Assembly (NCBI GenBank): GCA_044432725.1
Contig: JAWXUL010000003.1
Location: 124,001 to 188,000, forward strand
Direction of reading: 5' to 3'
Source of the DNA: JAWXUK01 sp044432725
GTDB taxonomy: Bacteria > Bacillota > Clostridia > Oscillospirales > Oscillospiraceae
Length of the DNA: 64,000 nt
This document shows, piece by piece, positions 44,054 to 52,486 of the stretch. The position numbers and the translations under genes are program-made. The notes beneath the pieces are model-generated. The model searched no databases. It was not told where the DNA came from and was given only the letters and a program-made list of their open reading frames with translations. The first letter of the stretch is position 1, and each line of letters begins with the position of its first letter.

Positions 44054-44863
44054 TTATATTTCATTATCTGCGTTGTGTTTCAATGTTTTCTTTTGCAAAA
44101 TACTCATTCGTGCTTTTTCTTCTTTTTGTGCAAGCTGTCTCAAGGCAGAAGTGGCATCGCCACCCAACATCACATTGCTTTCAGCTTCGTCATTTTCCTT
44201 TTGCACAGCACGCAAACGCTCTTGGCTGACAGGCACAACTTTTTTATTGTCCCCAGAAGGTTTGTTTTGGAACTGTCTTAAATTCAGTTGCACATTCCCA
44301 GGGGCAGGTGCTGTTCCTGACAAGCTTTCGTTCCCCACATTCCCCAAGCCTTCTGCCATTGCTTTGGCACGCACAGATGTGGTAGCAGGAGCTGATTTTT
44401 CTGCCCCTGAAAAGACACCCTCTTTCTCTAAAGAGCGAGAAGCCACAGCACCAGGAGGTGCATAGCCACTTTCCACACCTGTCACATCTTCAAGTTGCAC
44501 CAAATGCGCCTGAAGTGTCTGGCGAGAAATGTTTGCCTTTTCATTATAATTTTCATAAGCTGTTTGCAGCTTTTTCACCATCTTTTTCCCTTGGACAATC
44601 ACGTCCTCAGGCATATGCTGGACAAGCTCGGTAATCTTCCCAGGTGGCACATTTAATTTTTCTAAATATTTCAGGCGCTTTTGCTCATAACCACGTAAAG
44701 TCATGGCACAGACCTGTTCTTCCTTCATGATTTCTTCAATCCGTGGCAAATTACCTTTGTTCACACAAAGCGTTTTTTCCCCTTGGACAGAAGCCAGCTT
44801 TTCCAATACCTCTGCCAGCTTTCCCAAAAGGTCAAAGTAATCAAGCCAATCTTGCTTCGCCAT
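44054..44863 (-). CDS. flgN: Flagellar export chaperone FlgN, with C-terminal extension
   Basis: Chaperone for FlgK and FlgL. Residues 1-150 form the helical FlgN domain (LLGKLAEVLEKLASVQGEKT, KGNLPRIEEIMKEEQ, LEDVTGVESGYAPPG at its end). About 120 further residues are low-complexity and Ala/Gly/Lys-rich, ending KARMSILQKKTLKHN. Most FlgN proteins stop near residue 150-165. The start overlaps the flgM stop by one base. Confidence 0.85.
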   Translation of the reverse strand: MAKQDWLDYFDLLGKLAEVLEKLASVQGEKTLCVNKGNLPRIEEIMKEEQVCAMTLRGYEQKRLKYLEKLNVPPGKITELVQHMPEDVIVQGKKMVKKLQTAYENYNEKANISRQTLQAHLVQLEDVTGVESGYAPPGAVASRSLEKEGVFSGAEKSAPATTSVRAKAMAEGLGNVGNESLSGTAPAPGNVQLNLRQFQNKPSGDNKKVVPVSQERLRAVQKENDEAESNVMLGGDATSALRQLAQKEEKARMSILQKKTLKHNADNEI

Positions 44864-45168
44864 TATTCCACGGCTCCCATCAACAGGATTCTCGATGCAG
44901 TTTCACGTGCATCCATTTGATAAGTCCCTGACTGCACTTGCTCTCTCAATTCAGCAATTTTGCTTGTTGTATTGTGGGTGCGCACTTCATTTGCAATTTT
45001 CGCAGAAGTTTCTTGATACAACTTGCTTTCCCCTTCCAAGGTTTGAGAAAAACTAATTTGATCAAATTGGGCAGCAGTAGAATTTTGATTTTGCTGTTTG
45101 TCCACAGGGGCTTTCACCTTTCCTGTTGCTGACAATGGGCCTAAGCCTGCGTTTCCTGTAATTTTCAT
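44863..45168 (-). CDS. flgM: Anti-sigma-28 factor FlgM
   Basis: FlgM binds FliA until the hook is complete, then is exported. The first half is unstructured (VDKQQNQNSTAAQFDQISFS); the C-terminal half has the sigma-binding helices (SKIAELREQVQSGTYQMDA, then ETASRILL). Length 101. TTGGAGG precedes the ATG. It is the first gene after a sigma-28 promoter, so FliA activates its own inhibitor. Confidence 0.93.
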   Translation of the reverse strand: MKITGNAGLGPLSATGKVKAPVDKQQNQNSTAAQFDQISFSQTLEGESKLYQETSAKIANEVRTHNTTSKIAELREQVQSGTYQMDARETASRILLMGAVE

Positions 45169-45406
45169 AAAAATTCCTCCAATTTGCAGTATATTTAAAT
45201 GGTAGCTATAAAATCTTCTAAGCAGAGAAAACCTGTTCCTTTTTCTGTTTTCTGACAGAAAGCGAAGCGATTATTTCATAATTGCTCTGAACCAATGTTC
45301 ACAGCCACCTTTTTTAGACAAACTTTCGCTCTTTCACGTCAAAAGCAATCTACAATCTATGTGACAGATGAGACACACATCATCACACAGAAAATCTTTC
45401 ACTTGT

Positions 45407-45433
45407 ATTATCGGACAAAAGGAATAAAACTTA
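45407..45433 (-). promoter_or_regulatory. Sigma-28 (FliA/SigD) promoter of the late flagellar operon
   Basis: Minus-strand -35 TAAG (45430-45433), 15-bp spacer, -10 CCGATAAT (45407-45414), against the consensus TAAA-N15-GCCGATAT. The start site would be about 235 bases before flgM, leaving a long leader with a TTTCTGT/ACAGAAA hairpin. I saw no competing sigma-A promoter in this 495-bp gap. Confidence 0.75.
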
Positions 45434-45586
45434 ATAGTTTATAAGACTTTTTTAAGAAAAATTTTATCAAGGGAATACTTCTTTTTTTCAGTTTACAAAT
45501 TTGGAGAAAAAACCGAAGCTAAAAAAAAGAATAAAAATCCCCCTTGCTCAAAGAAAGAAATTTTTCCTCACCTAGATTATTTCAAG

Positions 45587-45621
45587 AAAAAGTCCCGAAT
45601 CTTGTTAGATTCAGGACTTTT
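45587..45621 (-). terminator. Terminator downstream of the U32 peptidase gene
   Basis: AAAAGTCCTGAATC pairs with GATTCGGGACTTTT around a 7-base loop, with one G-U pair, then UUC. It ends the U32 transcript and isolates it from the flagellar late promoter. Confidence 0.85.
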
Positions 45622-45663
45622 CAATGAGATTCCAGAGAGAAAAAACTTCCCTTGGAACATCTA

Positions 45664-46887
45664 TCATTTTTCAGGATTCTCGATTTTTCGCCGAACCATA
45701 GAATAAGCAGGGACTTTTTGTGGTAAATTCAGATAAAACACCATCTCAGGATGACGTACCTCTTCCAAGATTTCTCCGCTCTCTTCCCACAAATCCCCTA
45801 CAATCATGGAAAAGGGCTTCACATCAGGACCCACGATATCCACTTCTTCTCCTTTGGCAAATTTATTCCGTAAGGTCAACGTGGCTCGACCATTCTCTTC
45901 ACAAGCTGTGACGATAGCGACCACTTTCCAATCACAAAAATACCCTGAACTTTTCACATATTGCCCTGGCTCTCCATAAAAAAAGCCAGTACTATACTCT
46001 CGATGACTCACGTTGTAAACTTCATTCCGCCACACTGGGTCCAGTGCTTCTCCCCTTGCCACAGCATCCAAAGCTTGGCGATAAGCCCCTGTAATCACAG
46101 CAGCATAATATGCCGACTTGGCACGACCCTCGATTTTCAAAGAATCTATCCCCACTTGCGTTAGCTCTTCCACATGATCAATCATGGAAAGATCACGAGA
46201 ATTCAGCAGAAAAGTCTCTCCTGCTTCTTCCACAATGGAGAATACTTCCCCTTCTCGTCTCTCCTCCACCAGACCATATTGATAACGACAGGGCTGGGCG
46301 CAAGCCCCTCGATTGGCATCTCTCCCTGTCATAAAGCTGGAAATCAAACACCGTCCAGAGTAGCTCATACACATAGAGCCATGAACAAATGCTTCTAATT
46401 CCAGCTCAGGTGACACATTTGCTTTTAAGTCAATGATTTCTGCCAGAGAGAGTTCTCTTGCCAAAATCACCCGCTTTGCGCCTAAATCATGATACATATT
46501 AGCAGCAGCGTAATTTACTATGCTAGCTTGGGTAGAAATGTGAATATCCACAGAAGGTGCATGACGCTTGGCAAGGGCAAGCACCCCCACATCAGCCAAA
46601 ATCACTGCATCCACGCCCACCTCTGCCAGATATTCCAGCCAAGAGGGCAGCAATGCCACTTCTTCATTCCGTGGCATAGTGTTGCAAGTCACATACACTT
46701 TCACCCCACGTTCATGGGCATAAGCAACAGCCTTGTCCAAGACCCCTTCCCCGAAGTTTCCAGAGAAACTTCTCATGCCAAATAAATTCCCTGCCAAATA
46801 GACAGCGTCAGCCCCATAGGCAATGGCGACCTCTAAACGCTCCCAATCTCCCACAGGAGAAAGGAGTTCTATTTTTTTCTTCATCAA
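45664..46887 (-). CDS. Peptidase U32 family protein (tRNA hydroxylation protein-like)
   Basis: A 407-residue protein of the U32 family with the signature EAFVHGSMCMSYSGRCLIS followed by the Cys-rich NRGACAQPCRYQY. Family members such as TrhP/YegQ and YrrO hydroxylate uridine-34 of tRNA using prephenate, or RlhA acts on 23S rRNA; collagenase activity was the older annotation. Which substrate applies cannot be read from sequence. It ends with a small C-terminal domain (about 330-400). Confidence 0.88.
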   Translation of the reverse strand: MMKKKIELLSPVGDWERLEVAIAYGADAVYLAGNLFGMRSFSGNFGEGVLDKAVAYAHERGVKVYVTCNTMPRNEEVALLPSWLEYLAEVGVDAVILADVGVLALAKRHAPSVDIHISTQASIVNYAAANMYHDLGAKRVILARELSLAEIIDLKANVSPELELEAFVHGSMCMSYSGRCLISSFMTGRDANRGACAQPCRYQYGLVEERREGEVFSIVEEAGETFLLNSRDLSMIDHVEELTQVGIDSLKIEGRAKSAYYAAVITGAYRQALDAVARGEALDPVWRNEVYNVSHREYSTGFFYGEPGQYVKSSGYFCDWKVVAIVTACEENGRATLTLRNKFAKGEEVDIVGPDVKPFSMIVGDLWEESGEILEEVRHPEMVFYLNLPQKVPAYSMVRRKIENPEK

Positions 46888-47023
46888 TTTCTCTACTTTC
46901 TATCTCCCCGCTCCCCTGTGCCAAATCCACTGATCTGACACAGGAGGAAAGGGCTCATCCTAGGGACTTGCTCTCTACGCCTTGTTTTGAACCACGAAAC
47001 CCCAAACCCCTTTGGAACCCTGT

Positions 47024-48394
47024 TTAACGATATCTCTCTTGGCTTGCCAAGAAGTCTAACAAACCTTGATAACTTTGATAAAAATGGTGGAGATTATCGT
47101 CTCCAAGGGCGTAATAATAATAATTTGTACGCTCTGCATTGAGCACAGCATTGATGGATGCCAAACCTGGATTGCTAATCGGTCCAGGAGGTAAGCCAGA
47201 ATTGATATGGGTGTTATAAGGATTCATCACCGTTTCCCTATCATTTTGTGTCACTTCTCGCTCTAATAAATAGTACAATGTCGCATCAATCTGCAAACAA
47301 CCATTGGTTTCATATCCTGGGTTTTCCAAACGATTGAAAATCACAGCTGCGATTCCTTCTCTGTCTGTGCCATCTGTCTCTCTCTCAATCATTGATGCCA
47401 TGTTAATCACTTCATGGAGGGTATAGCCACATTCCTCGATGCCATACACCATAGAACTGTTATTGGCAACCCGATTATAAAAATTCACAAGCATTGTGTT
47501 AATCACATACAAAGGGTCATGCATGCTGTAAAAAGTATAGGTGTCAGGGAACAAATACCCCTCTAAACGTCTGTGATCCCCCAAAGGTATCTCAGACAAA
47601 AAGCCAAAGGCATAATCATGATTGGCTGCCTTGTCCACCAGTTTTTCCACGGTGGAAACCCCTTTATCTTCTAGCATGGCAAAAATCTGATCCACTGTAT
47701 ACCCCTCTGGAATGGTCACAGTGATCTCTGCTCGTGTCTCCGAGCTTGCCCCTAAATTCCGTATCAATGCACTATAGTCCATATCCGTATCCAAGGTATA
47801 AGTCCCAGCAGAAATGGACTCTTTCTTCCCTGTCACCTCTGCAAACAAGTCAAAGGCAAATTGATAGTCAATCAGCCCTGCTTCCTTCAACATCAAAGAA
47901 ATGGCATCAAAATTATCTGTCTCTGACACTGTGATTACAGCTTCCACAGGGGTTTTGTTCAAAGCAAGGACATCATTTGCTAAAATCCAACCAGTACAGG
48001 CAAGAATCACAGAGATCCCCACCACCATGACAACATATAAGAAGGCATAAATAATACTAAGCCCTACCCCTGCCACCACAGAGCCAACGGTATATTCATC
48101 ATAAATTTCCCCATCATCTGTTTCCACATAGACACTCTCATTGGCAAGACGTTTTTTGCCATTGACGCCAAAGCTTTTTTTAGAAGTGGACCCCTCGTCA
48201 CTGCCATAGCTTCTCCCTGCTCCTTGACCAGAACCTTGAGCTGTGTTTCGTGCTGGGTTAGGATTTCCACTGTTCCTCACATTCTGAGAAGGGGGCACAG
48301 GCTTGCCATAAGGGTTGCTGGGATGGTTCACAGGTCTGCTGTTCCCAGTATTTCTATTTACGCCATTATTGCCTTTGTTTTGATTGTTTTCCAT
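47024..48394 (-). CDS. mltG: Endolytic transglycosylase MltG
   Basis: MltG cuts nascent glycan strands and sets their length. The N-terminal about 80 residues are Asn/Gly/Ser/Pro-rich and cytoplasmic; one membrane helix lies at about 105-135 (IYAFLYVVMVVGISVILAC). The extracellular YceG domain follows, with the catalytic Glu in SMIERETDG and the LRLEGYLFPDTY-like stretch (here RRLEGYLFPDTYTF). ATG follows AAAGGGG. Upstream, divergent, lies the Cys-rich small gene. Confidence 0.93.
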   Translation of the reverse strand: MENNQNKGNNGVNRNTGNSRPVNHPSNPYGKPVPPSQNVRNSGNPNPARNTAQGSGQGAGRSYGSDEGSTSKKSFGVNGKKRLANESVYVETDDGEIYDEYTVGSVVAGVGLSIIYAFLYVVMVVGISVILACTGWILANDVLALNKTPVEAVITVSETDNFDAISLMLKEAGLIDYQFAFDLFAEVTGKKESISAGTYTLDTDMDYSALIRNLGASSETRAEITVTIPEGYTVDQIFAMLEDKGVSTVEKLVDKAANHDYAFGFLSEIPLGDHRRLEGYLFPDTYTFYSMHDPLYVINTMLVNFYNRVANNSSMVYGIEECGYTLHEVINMASMIERETDGTDREGIAAVIFNRLENPGYETNGCLQIDATLYYLLEREVTQNDRETVMNPYNTHINSGLPPGPISNPGLASINAVLNAERTNYYYYALGDDNLHHFYQSYQGLLDFLASQERYR

Positions 48395-48515
48395 AGTTTC
48401 CCCTTTCCTTTGGGTAAAAAAGTTTCTTTTCTTGTCACCACAGCTCAGCCTCTGTCATAGTATGGTCTATCCAACAAGAAAATCTTTGTTGAGACTTGAA
48501 AACGAGGTGTTTGTT

Positions 48516-48698
48516 ATGTGTGGTAATAACGGAAGTGGTAGTGGTATTTGGCTGATCATCATCATTATTTTACTCTTTTGCTGTGGTAGTTGGGACAATA
48601 ACAACTCAAGCTGTGGTTGCGACAACAACTGTTCTGGTTGTTCTGGAAGTACCTCTGGCTGTACTGGTAACTGTACCTGTAGCTGTAACTGTCTGTAA
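48516..48698 (+). CDS. Small Cys-rich membrane peptide (60 aa)
   Basis: The frame codes 60 residues: a short Gly/Ser/Asn head, a membrane helix (IWLIIIIILLF) and a tail in which about 10 of 35 residues are Cys, mixed with Gly, Asn and Ser. GAGGTG precedes the ATG, and a strong terminator follows 15 bp after the stop. It resembles the 'chorion class high-cysteine' peptides annotated in Lachnospirales, whose role is unknown. A -10-like CATAGTAT about 60 bp upstream could suit a mother-cell sporulation sigma factor (speculative). Confidence 0.65.
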   Translation: MCGNNGSGSGIWLIIIIILLFCCGSWDNNNSSCGCDNNCSGCSGSTSGCTGNCTCSCNCL

Positions 48699-48710
48699 AC
48701 CACGGCACAA

Positions 48711-48750
48711 AATAGGTAAGGGATTTTTCCCTTGCCTATTTTTGTTTTTT
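48711..48750. terminator. Bidirectional terminator between the Cys-rich gene and tagA
   Basis: A perfect 12-bp stem (ATAGGTAAGGGA with TCCCTTGCCTAT) around a 3-base loop, with A-run before and T-run after. It serves two converging genes. Confidence 0.85.
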
Positions 48751-48786
48751 CTTCCACCAGAAAGGAGTCTCCACAAGGCTCTCCAA

Positions 48787-49527
48787 TCAACTCTTGTTTT
48801 TCGGTTTCTTTCCTCTTTGCCAAAAAGCTTGCCACAAAACAAGAGGTAGTTTCACCATGCGACCCAAACGCTTTGGTTCTTTCATCAAGCGATAAAACCA
48901 CTCTAAATTCAGGGAAATCCAAAATTGAGGGGCTCGGTTCACCGTCCCTGCATAAACATCCAAGGCACCACCCAAGCCAATCCCAACCTTGACCCCCATG
49001 GTCTCTCCCCATTTTTGGCAGAATAATTCTTGCCTCGGGGCGCCTAAGCACACAAAAATCACATCGGCTTTCGCCTGTGCAACTTTCTGTGCCACTTCTT
49101 CCTCTTCCTCAGCAGTAAAATAGCCGTGATATGTGCCACAGATAGTCAAATCAGGATAATCTCTGGCGATATTCTCTCCTGCTTTTTCTGCCACACCTTC
49201 CTTAGCGCCCAAAAGAAACAAACGTCCCCCAGTTTCTCCTAAGGATTCAAGCATCCCCTGAGAAAATTCAATCCCTGGGACTCGCTCTTGCAAGGGAGTG
49301 CCCAAAATCTTTGCAGCATAAATCACCCCTATGCCATCAGGTAGCACCAAATCAGCATGGTTCAAGCACTGGCAAAATGCCTTGTTTTTTTGTGCCAGTA
49401 ATATAAATTCAGGGTTTGGCGTCACCACAGCATGAAATCCCGTCGAGGAGAGCCATTTTTTTCCTTCTGCCACAGCTTCTGCCATGGTAATTTGATGGAA
49501 ATTTACCCCCAGTACATCAATTCGCAT
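48787..49527 (-). CDS. WecG/TagA/CpsF family glycosyltransferase
   Basis: Members transfer N-acetylmannosamine to lipid-linked GlcNAc in wall teichoic acid or a similar polymer. Seen are VVTPNPEFILLA, the catalytic-region LPDGIGVIYAAK, RVPGIEF, and GAPRQELFCQKW near residue 172. Length 246 is normal. No other wall-polymer genes sit beside it, so the polymer is unknown. Confidence 0.9.
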   Translation of the reverse strand: MRIDVLGVNFHQITMAEAVAEGKKWLSSTGFHAVVTPNPEFILLAQKNKAFCQCLNHADLVLPDGIGVIYAAKILGTPLQERVPGIEFSQGMLESLGETGGRLFLLGAKEGVAEKAGENIARDYPDLTICGTYHGYFTAEEEEEVAQKVAQAKADVIFVCLGAPRQELFCQKWGETMGVKVGIGLGGALDVYAGTVNRAPQFWISLNLEWFYRLMKEPKRLGRMVKLPLVLWQAFWQRGKKPKNKS

Positions 49528-49644
49528 TTGGGCACACCACCTTTATTAATACAAAATTACAAATCATTATAACATATCTTTTCCATTCTGTCTATTCCTT
49601 TGAAAAAAAAGAAAAATTTTTTCTGAAATTTCTATACTTTCTTC

Positions 49645-49673
49645 TTGCATTTTTCCCCCTTTTGTGTTATATT
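49645..49673 (+). promoter_or_regulatory. Sigma-A promoter of hom
   Basis: -35 TTGCAT (49645-49650), 17-bp spacer, -10 TATATT (49668-49673). Confidence 0.7.
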
Positions 49674-49679
49674 ATTTTT

Positions 49680-49894
49680 ATATGCTCTCTCAACTGACAA
49701 AAAAGCCTTTTGTCTTTGAAGAAAATACCAGACTTTAATCCTTAGAGAAGGGCAAACAAGGCGACAGGAAGACAAAAACTCTTCTTTCACCCTTATTTTC
49801 AGGAGACACCCCCTGAGAGTCGGTGGACTTGCAAAGAGATTTCATAACATCTAAAATACCAATAAAATACCAAAGAAAAGAGGAACTATTAACA
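49680..49894 (+). other. Long untranslated leader of hom
   Basis: About 215 bases lie between the promoter and the hom start. They contain a small TCAGG/CCTGA hairpin (near 49799-49816) and no U-tract terminator. I see none of the conserved cores of T-box, SAM or lysine riboswitches. A short in-frame peptide beginning at 49682 has no regulatory run of Thr or Met. Confidence 0.4.
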
Positions 49895-51139
49895 ATGACA
49901 AATATCGCAATCCTAGGTTTCGGTGTGGTTGGCTCTGGCACAGCAGAAGTCCTTTCCCGTTGCAACAATCGAAGCAATCATCGTCAAAACCAAAACATCA
50001 ATCTGAAATACATCGTCCATAGACGAGATTTGCCAGATAGCCCCTATCAAGATAAAATTGTCAAAGACTTCACCATTGTGGAAAAGGACCCTGACCTCCA
50101 CATTGTCGTCGAGACCATCGGAGGCACTGATGCAGCTTATGATATGACAAAACGTGCCCTTCTAGCGGGAAAGTCCGTTGTCACTTCCAACAAAGAGTTG
50201 GTGGCAGTCCATGGTGCAGAACTTCTTGCCATTGCAAAAGAAAAAAACTGCAACTATCTCTTTGAATCTGCTGTAGGAGGAGGCATTCCCATCCTTCGCC
50301 CCCTCACCACTTGTCTTATGGGCAATAACATCCAAGAAATCACAGGTATTCTAAATGGCACCACAAACTTTATTTTAAGTAAAATGACAGGTCTGGACAA
50401 AATCAGCTACGAAGATGCCCTGAAAGAAGCACAACGCTTAGGCTTCGCAGAGCAAGACCCCTCTGCTGATGTAGAAGGAAAAGACGCTTGTCGCAAAATC
50501 TCCATCCTTGGGAATATCGCCTTTGGTGGAACCATCAACCCTGATACCGTCCCCACAGAAGGCATCACAAAAGTAACTTTGAAAGATATGGCATTCCTGT
50601 CTTATCTCTTCTCTAGCGTGAAATTAGTAGGCAGAACCTTCCAAAATGACAAGGGCGAAATTTTTGCCTATGTCTCCCCCCATGTGGTTTCCCTACGCCA
50701 CCCCTTTAAATTAGTCAACGACGCCTTTAACATGGTGGAAGTCACTTGTGATTCCTTGGGAAAAACCCACTTCTTCGGTCAAGGTGCTGGGGCTCTGCCC
50801 ACAGCTTCTGCTGTGGTAGGGGATGTACTTGACCTTGCCAACGATCTTCATCGTGATCGGAACAATGGTTGGAAGGAAACCCCCATCACTTTGGCCGATA
50901 TCACCACTGTCCCCATGGACTTCTATGTCCGTTGCCACAATCAAAACCAAGAAGTCAAAGAGAAAGTCACCACAAAAAATTATCATTTTATAGACAGTTG
51001 TCAGCTCAGTGACGAAGATTTCCAAGACTGGGGACGTGACACTTCTGCTTGCATTTTTAAAAATATCTCCCGAAAAGAACTAGAAGAAAATTTGCAAGGT
51101 TTGACTGTGGAAAATATCATTCCATTCCTAGAAGACTAA
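49895..51139 (+). CDS. hom: Homoserine dehydrogenase
   Basis: Converts aspartate semialdehyde to homoserine, for threonine and methionine. The N-terminal nucleotide-binding motif is ILGFGVVGSGTAEV. The catalytic core has ESAVGGGIPI, LNGTTNFIL and the lysine in VEGKDACRK. At 414 residues the C-terminus (about 330-414) corresponds to the regulatory region but is not a clear ACT domain. The frame opens at 49823; the ATG at 49895 follows AGAGGAAC and begins the conserved fold. lysC follows 60 bp later. Confidence 0.94.
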   Translation: MTNIAILGFGVVGSGTAEVLSRCNNRSNHRQNQNINLKYIVHRRDLPDSPYQDKIVKDFTIVEKDPDLHIVVETIGGTDAAYDMTKRALLAGKSVVTSNKELVAVHGAELLAIAKEKNCNYLFESAVGGGIPILRPLTTCLMGNNIQEITGILNGTTNFILSKMTGLDKISYEDALKEAQRLGFAEQDPSADVEGKDACRKISILGNIAFGGTINPDTVPTEGITKVTLKDMAFLSYLFSSVKLVGRTFQNDKGEIFAYVSPHVVSLRHPFKLVNDAFNMVEVTCDSLGKTHFFGQGAGALPTASAVVGDVLDLANDLHRDRNNGWKETPITLADITTVPMDFYVRCHNQNQEVKEKVTTKNYHFIDSCQLSDEDFQDWGRDTSACIFKNISRKELEENLQGLTVENIIPFLED

Positions 51140-51199
51140 GCATATAATAGAATACTAAGTATATAATAGACCATCAACGAAAAAAGGAGGACATCCATT

Positions 51200-52441
51200 A
51201 TGTCCCTTATTGTCCAAAAATTTGGTGGCACCTCTGTGGCTAATGCCGAGAGGATTCGCCACGTAGCAAAGATTATCACCGACACCTATCACCAAGGTCA
51301 TGACGTGGTGGTGGTGCTATCTGCCCAAGGAGACACCACAGACGATTTAATCGAAAAAGCAAAAGAGCTAAACCCCAACCCATCCCCTCGTGAAATGGAT
51401 ATGCTCTTCGCCACAGGCGAACAAATTTCAATCTCCCTCTGTGCCATGGCAATCGAATCCATGGGTTGCCCTGTAGTCTCTCTCACAGGGTGGCAAGTTG
51501 GAGTGGAAACCGACTCCTCCTATGGGGCTGCACGTATTGGTAAAATCCGTACCCATCGCATCCAACATGAATTGAATGCAAAAAGGATTGTCATTGTGGC
51601 AGGCTTTCAAGGAATCAATCGTTACGAAGACATCACCACCCTAGGCAGAGGAGGCTCTGACACCTCTGCTGTGGCAATCGCTGCAGCCATGTCAGGGGAT
51701 CTGTGCCAAATCTATACCGATGTAGATGGGGTCTATACAGCAGACCCCCGCATCGTCCCTGATGCCATCAAGCTAGAGGAAATCACCTATGATGAAATGC
51801 TAGAACTAGCAAGCCTTGGTGCCCAAGTCCTCCACAATCGCTCGGTAGAAATGGCAAAACGACACAGTGTAAACTTAGAAGTGCTGTCCAGTTTCTCTGG
51901 AAATTCAGGCACAAAAGTCAAGGAGGTTATTATGGAAAAATTTCACGTCAACGGTGTGGCAAAGGACACAAATGTGGCTCGTGTCGCTCTATTACATCTG
52001 GAAGACCATCCAGGCATCGCATACAAAGTCTTTTCTTTGCTGGCAAAGCACAAAGTCAATGTAGATATCATCCTCCAGTCCATTGGTCGTGACCAAACAA
52101 AAGATATCAGCTTCACTGTGGTGCAAGATGATGCAGAGCTTGCTGAAAAAGTCTTGCTAGAAAACCAAAAAGCACTGGGCTTTGAAGAAGTGAAAATCAG
52201 CACAGACGTAGCAAAAGTCTCTATCGTAGGGGCTGGCATGATTCACAACCCTGGTATCGCAGCCCAAATGTTTGGGGCGCTTTCTGATGCGCAAATCAAT
52301 ATCAATATGATTTCCACCAGTGAAATCAAAGTATCTGTTCTAGTTGCTGAACGTGACGCTGTCCGTGCCGTGCAAGCAGTCCACGAAAGCTTCTTCTCTG
52401 GTTTTGGAGAACATAGAAAATCCATGTATGGCGAAGAATAA
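51200..52441 (+). CDS. lysC: Aspartate kinase (alpha subunit, with internal beta start)
   Basis: First step of the aspartate pathway. KFGGTSVANAERIRHV is the N-terminal signature, followed by FATGEQIS, GFQGIN and TTLGRGGSDTSAVA. Two ACT domains fill the C-terminal third. Length 413 is that of monofunctional aspartokinases. GGAGG precedes the ATG. An internal ATG (codon 245) has an excellent ribosome site, as in Bacillus aspartokinase II, where a separate beta subunit is made from the same gene. Confidence 0.95.
   Translation: MSLIVQKFGGTSVANAERIRHVAKIITDTYHQGHDVVVVLSAQGDTTDDLIEKAKELNPNPSPREMDMLFATGEQISISLCAMAIESMGCPVVSLTGWQVGVETDSSYGAARIGKIRTHRIQHELNAKRIVIVAGFQGINRYEDITTLGRGGSDTSAVAIAAAMSGDLCQIYTDVDGVYTADPRIVPDAIKLEEITYDEMLELASLGAQVLHNRSVEMAKRHSVNLEVLSSFSGNSGTKVKEVIMEKFHVNGVAKDTNVARVALLHLEDHPGIAYKVFSLLAKHKVNVDIILQSIGRDQTKDISFTVVQDDAELAEKVLLENQKALGFEEVKISTDVAKVSIVGAGMIHNPGIAAQMFGALSDAQININMISTSEIKVSVLVAERDAVRAVQAVHESFFSGFGEHRKSMYGEE
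51920..51934 (+). promoter_or_regulatory. Internal ribosome binding site and start within lysC
   Basis: AAGGAGG (51920-51926), five bases, then ATG (51932-51934) in the lysC frame. Translation here gives a 169-residue protein beginning MEKFHVNGVAKDTN, containing both ACT domains but not the kinase domain. Confidence 0.75.
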
Positions 52442-52448
52442 ATAAAAA

Positions 52449-52486
52449 AGCTGTGTCACAATTCCCTGTGACACAGCTCTTTTTTT
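52449..52486. terminator. Bidirectional terminator after lysC
   Basis: AGCTGTGTCACA pairs with TGTGACACAGCT around a 6-base loop, followed by C and eight T. An A-run on the other side lets it also end the converging gene, whose stop codon it overlaps. Confidence 0.9.

Noticed and set aside
46915..46944. Hairpin CCTGTG/CACAGG after mltG as its terminator
   Set aside because: The stem is interrupted and no U-tract follows on the minus strand.
48467..49051. Open frame of 194 residues on the minus strand over the Cys-rich gene and the tagA end
   Set aside because: It runs through a strong terminator and overlaps two better-supported genes in other frames; its composition is not protein-like.
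49690..49850. T-box or SAM riboswitch before hom
   Set aside because: The conserved GGTGG...ACCGCG box of T-box leaders and the S-box core are absent, and there is no terminator hairpin.
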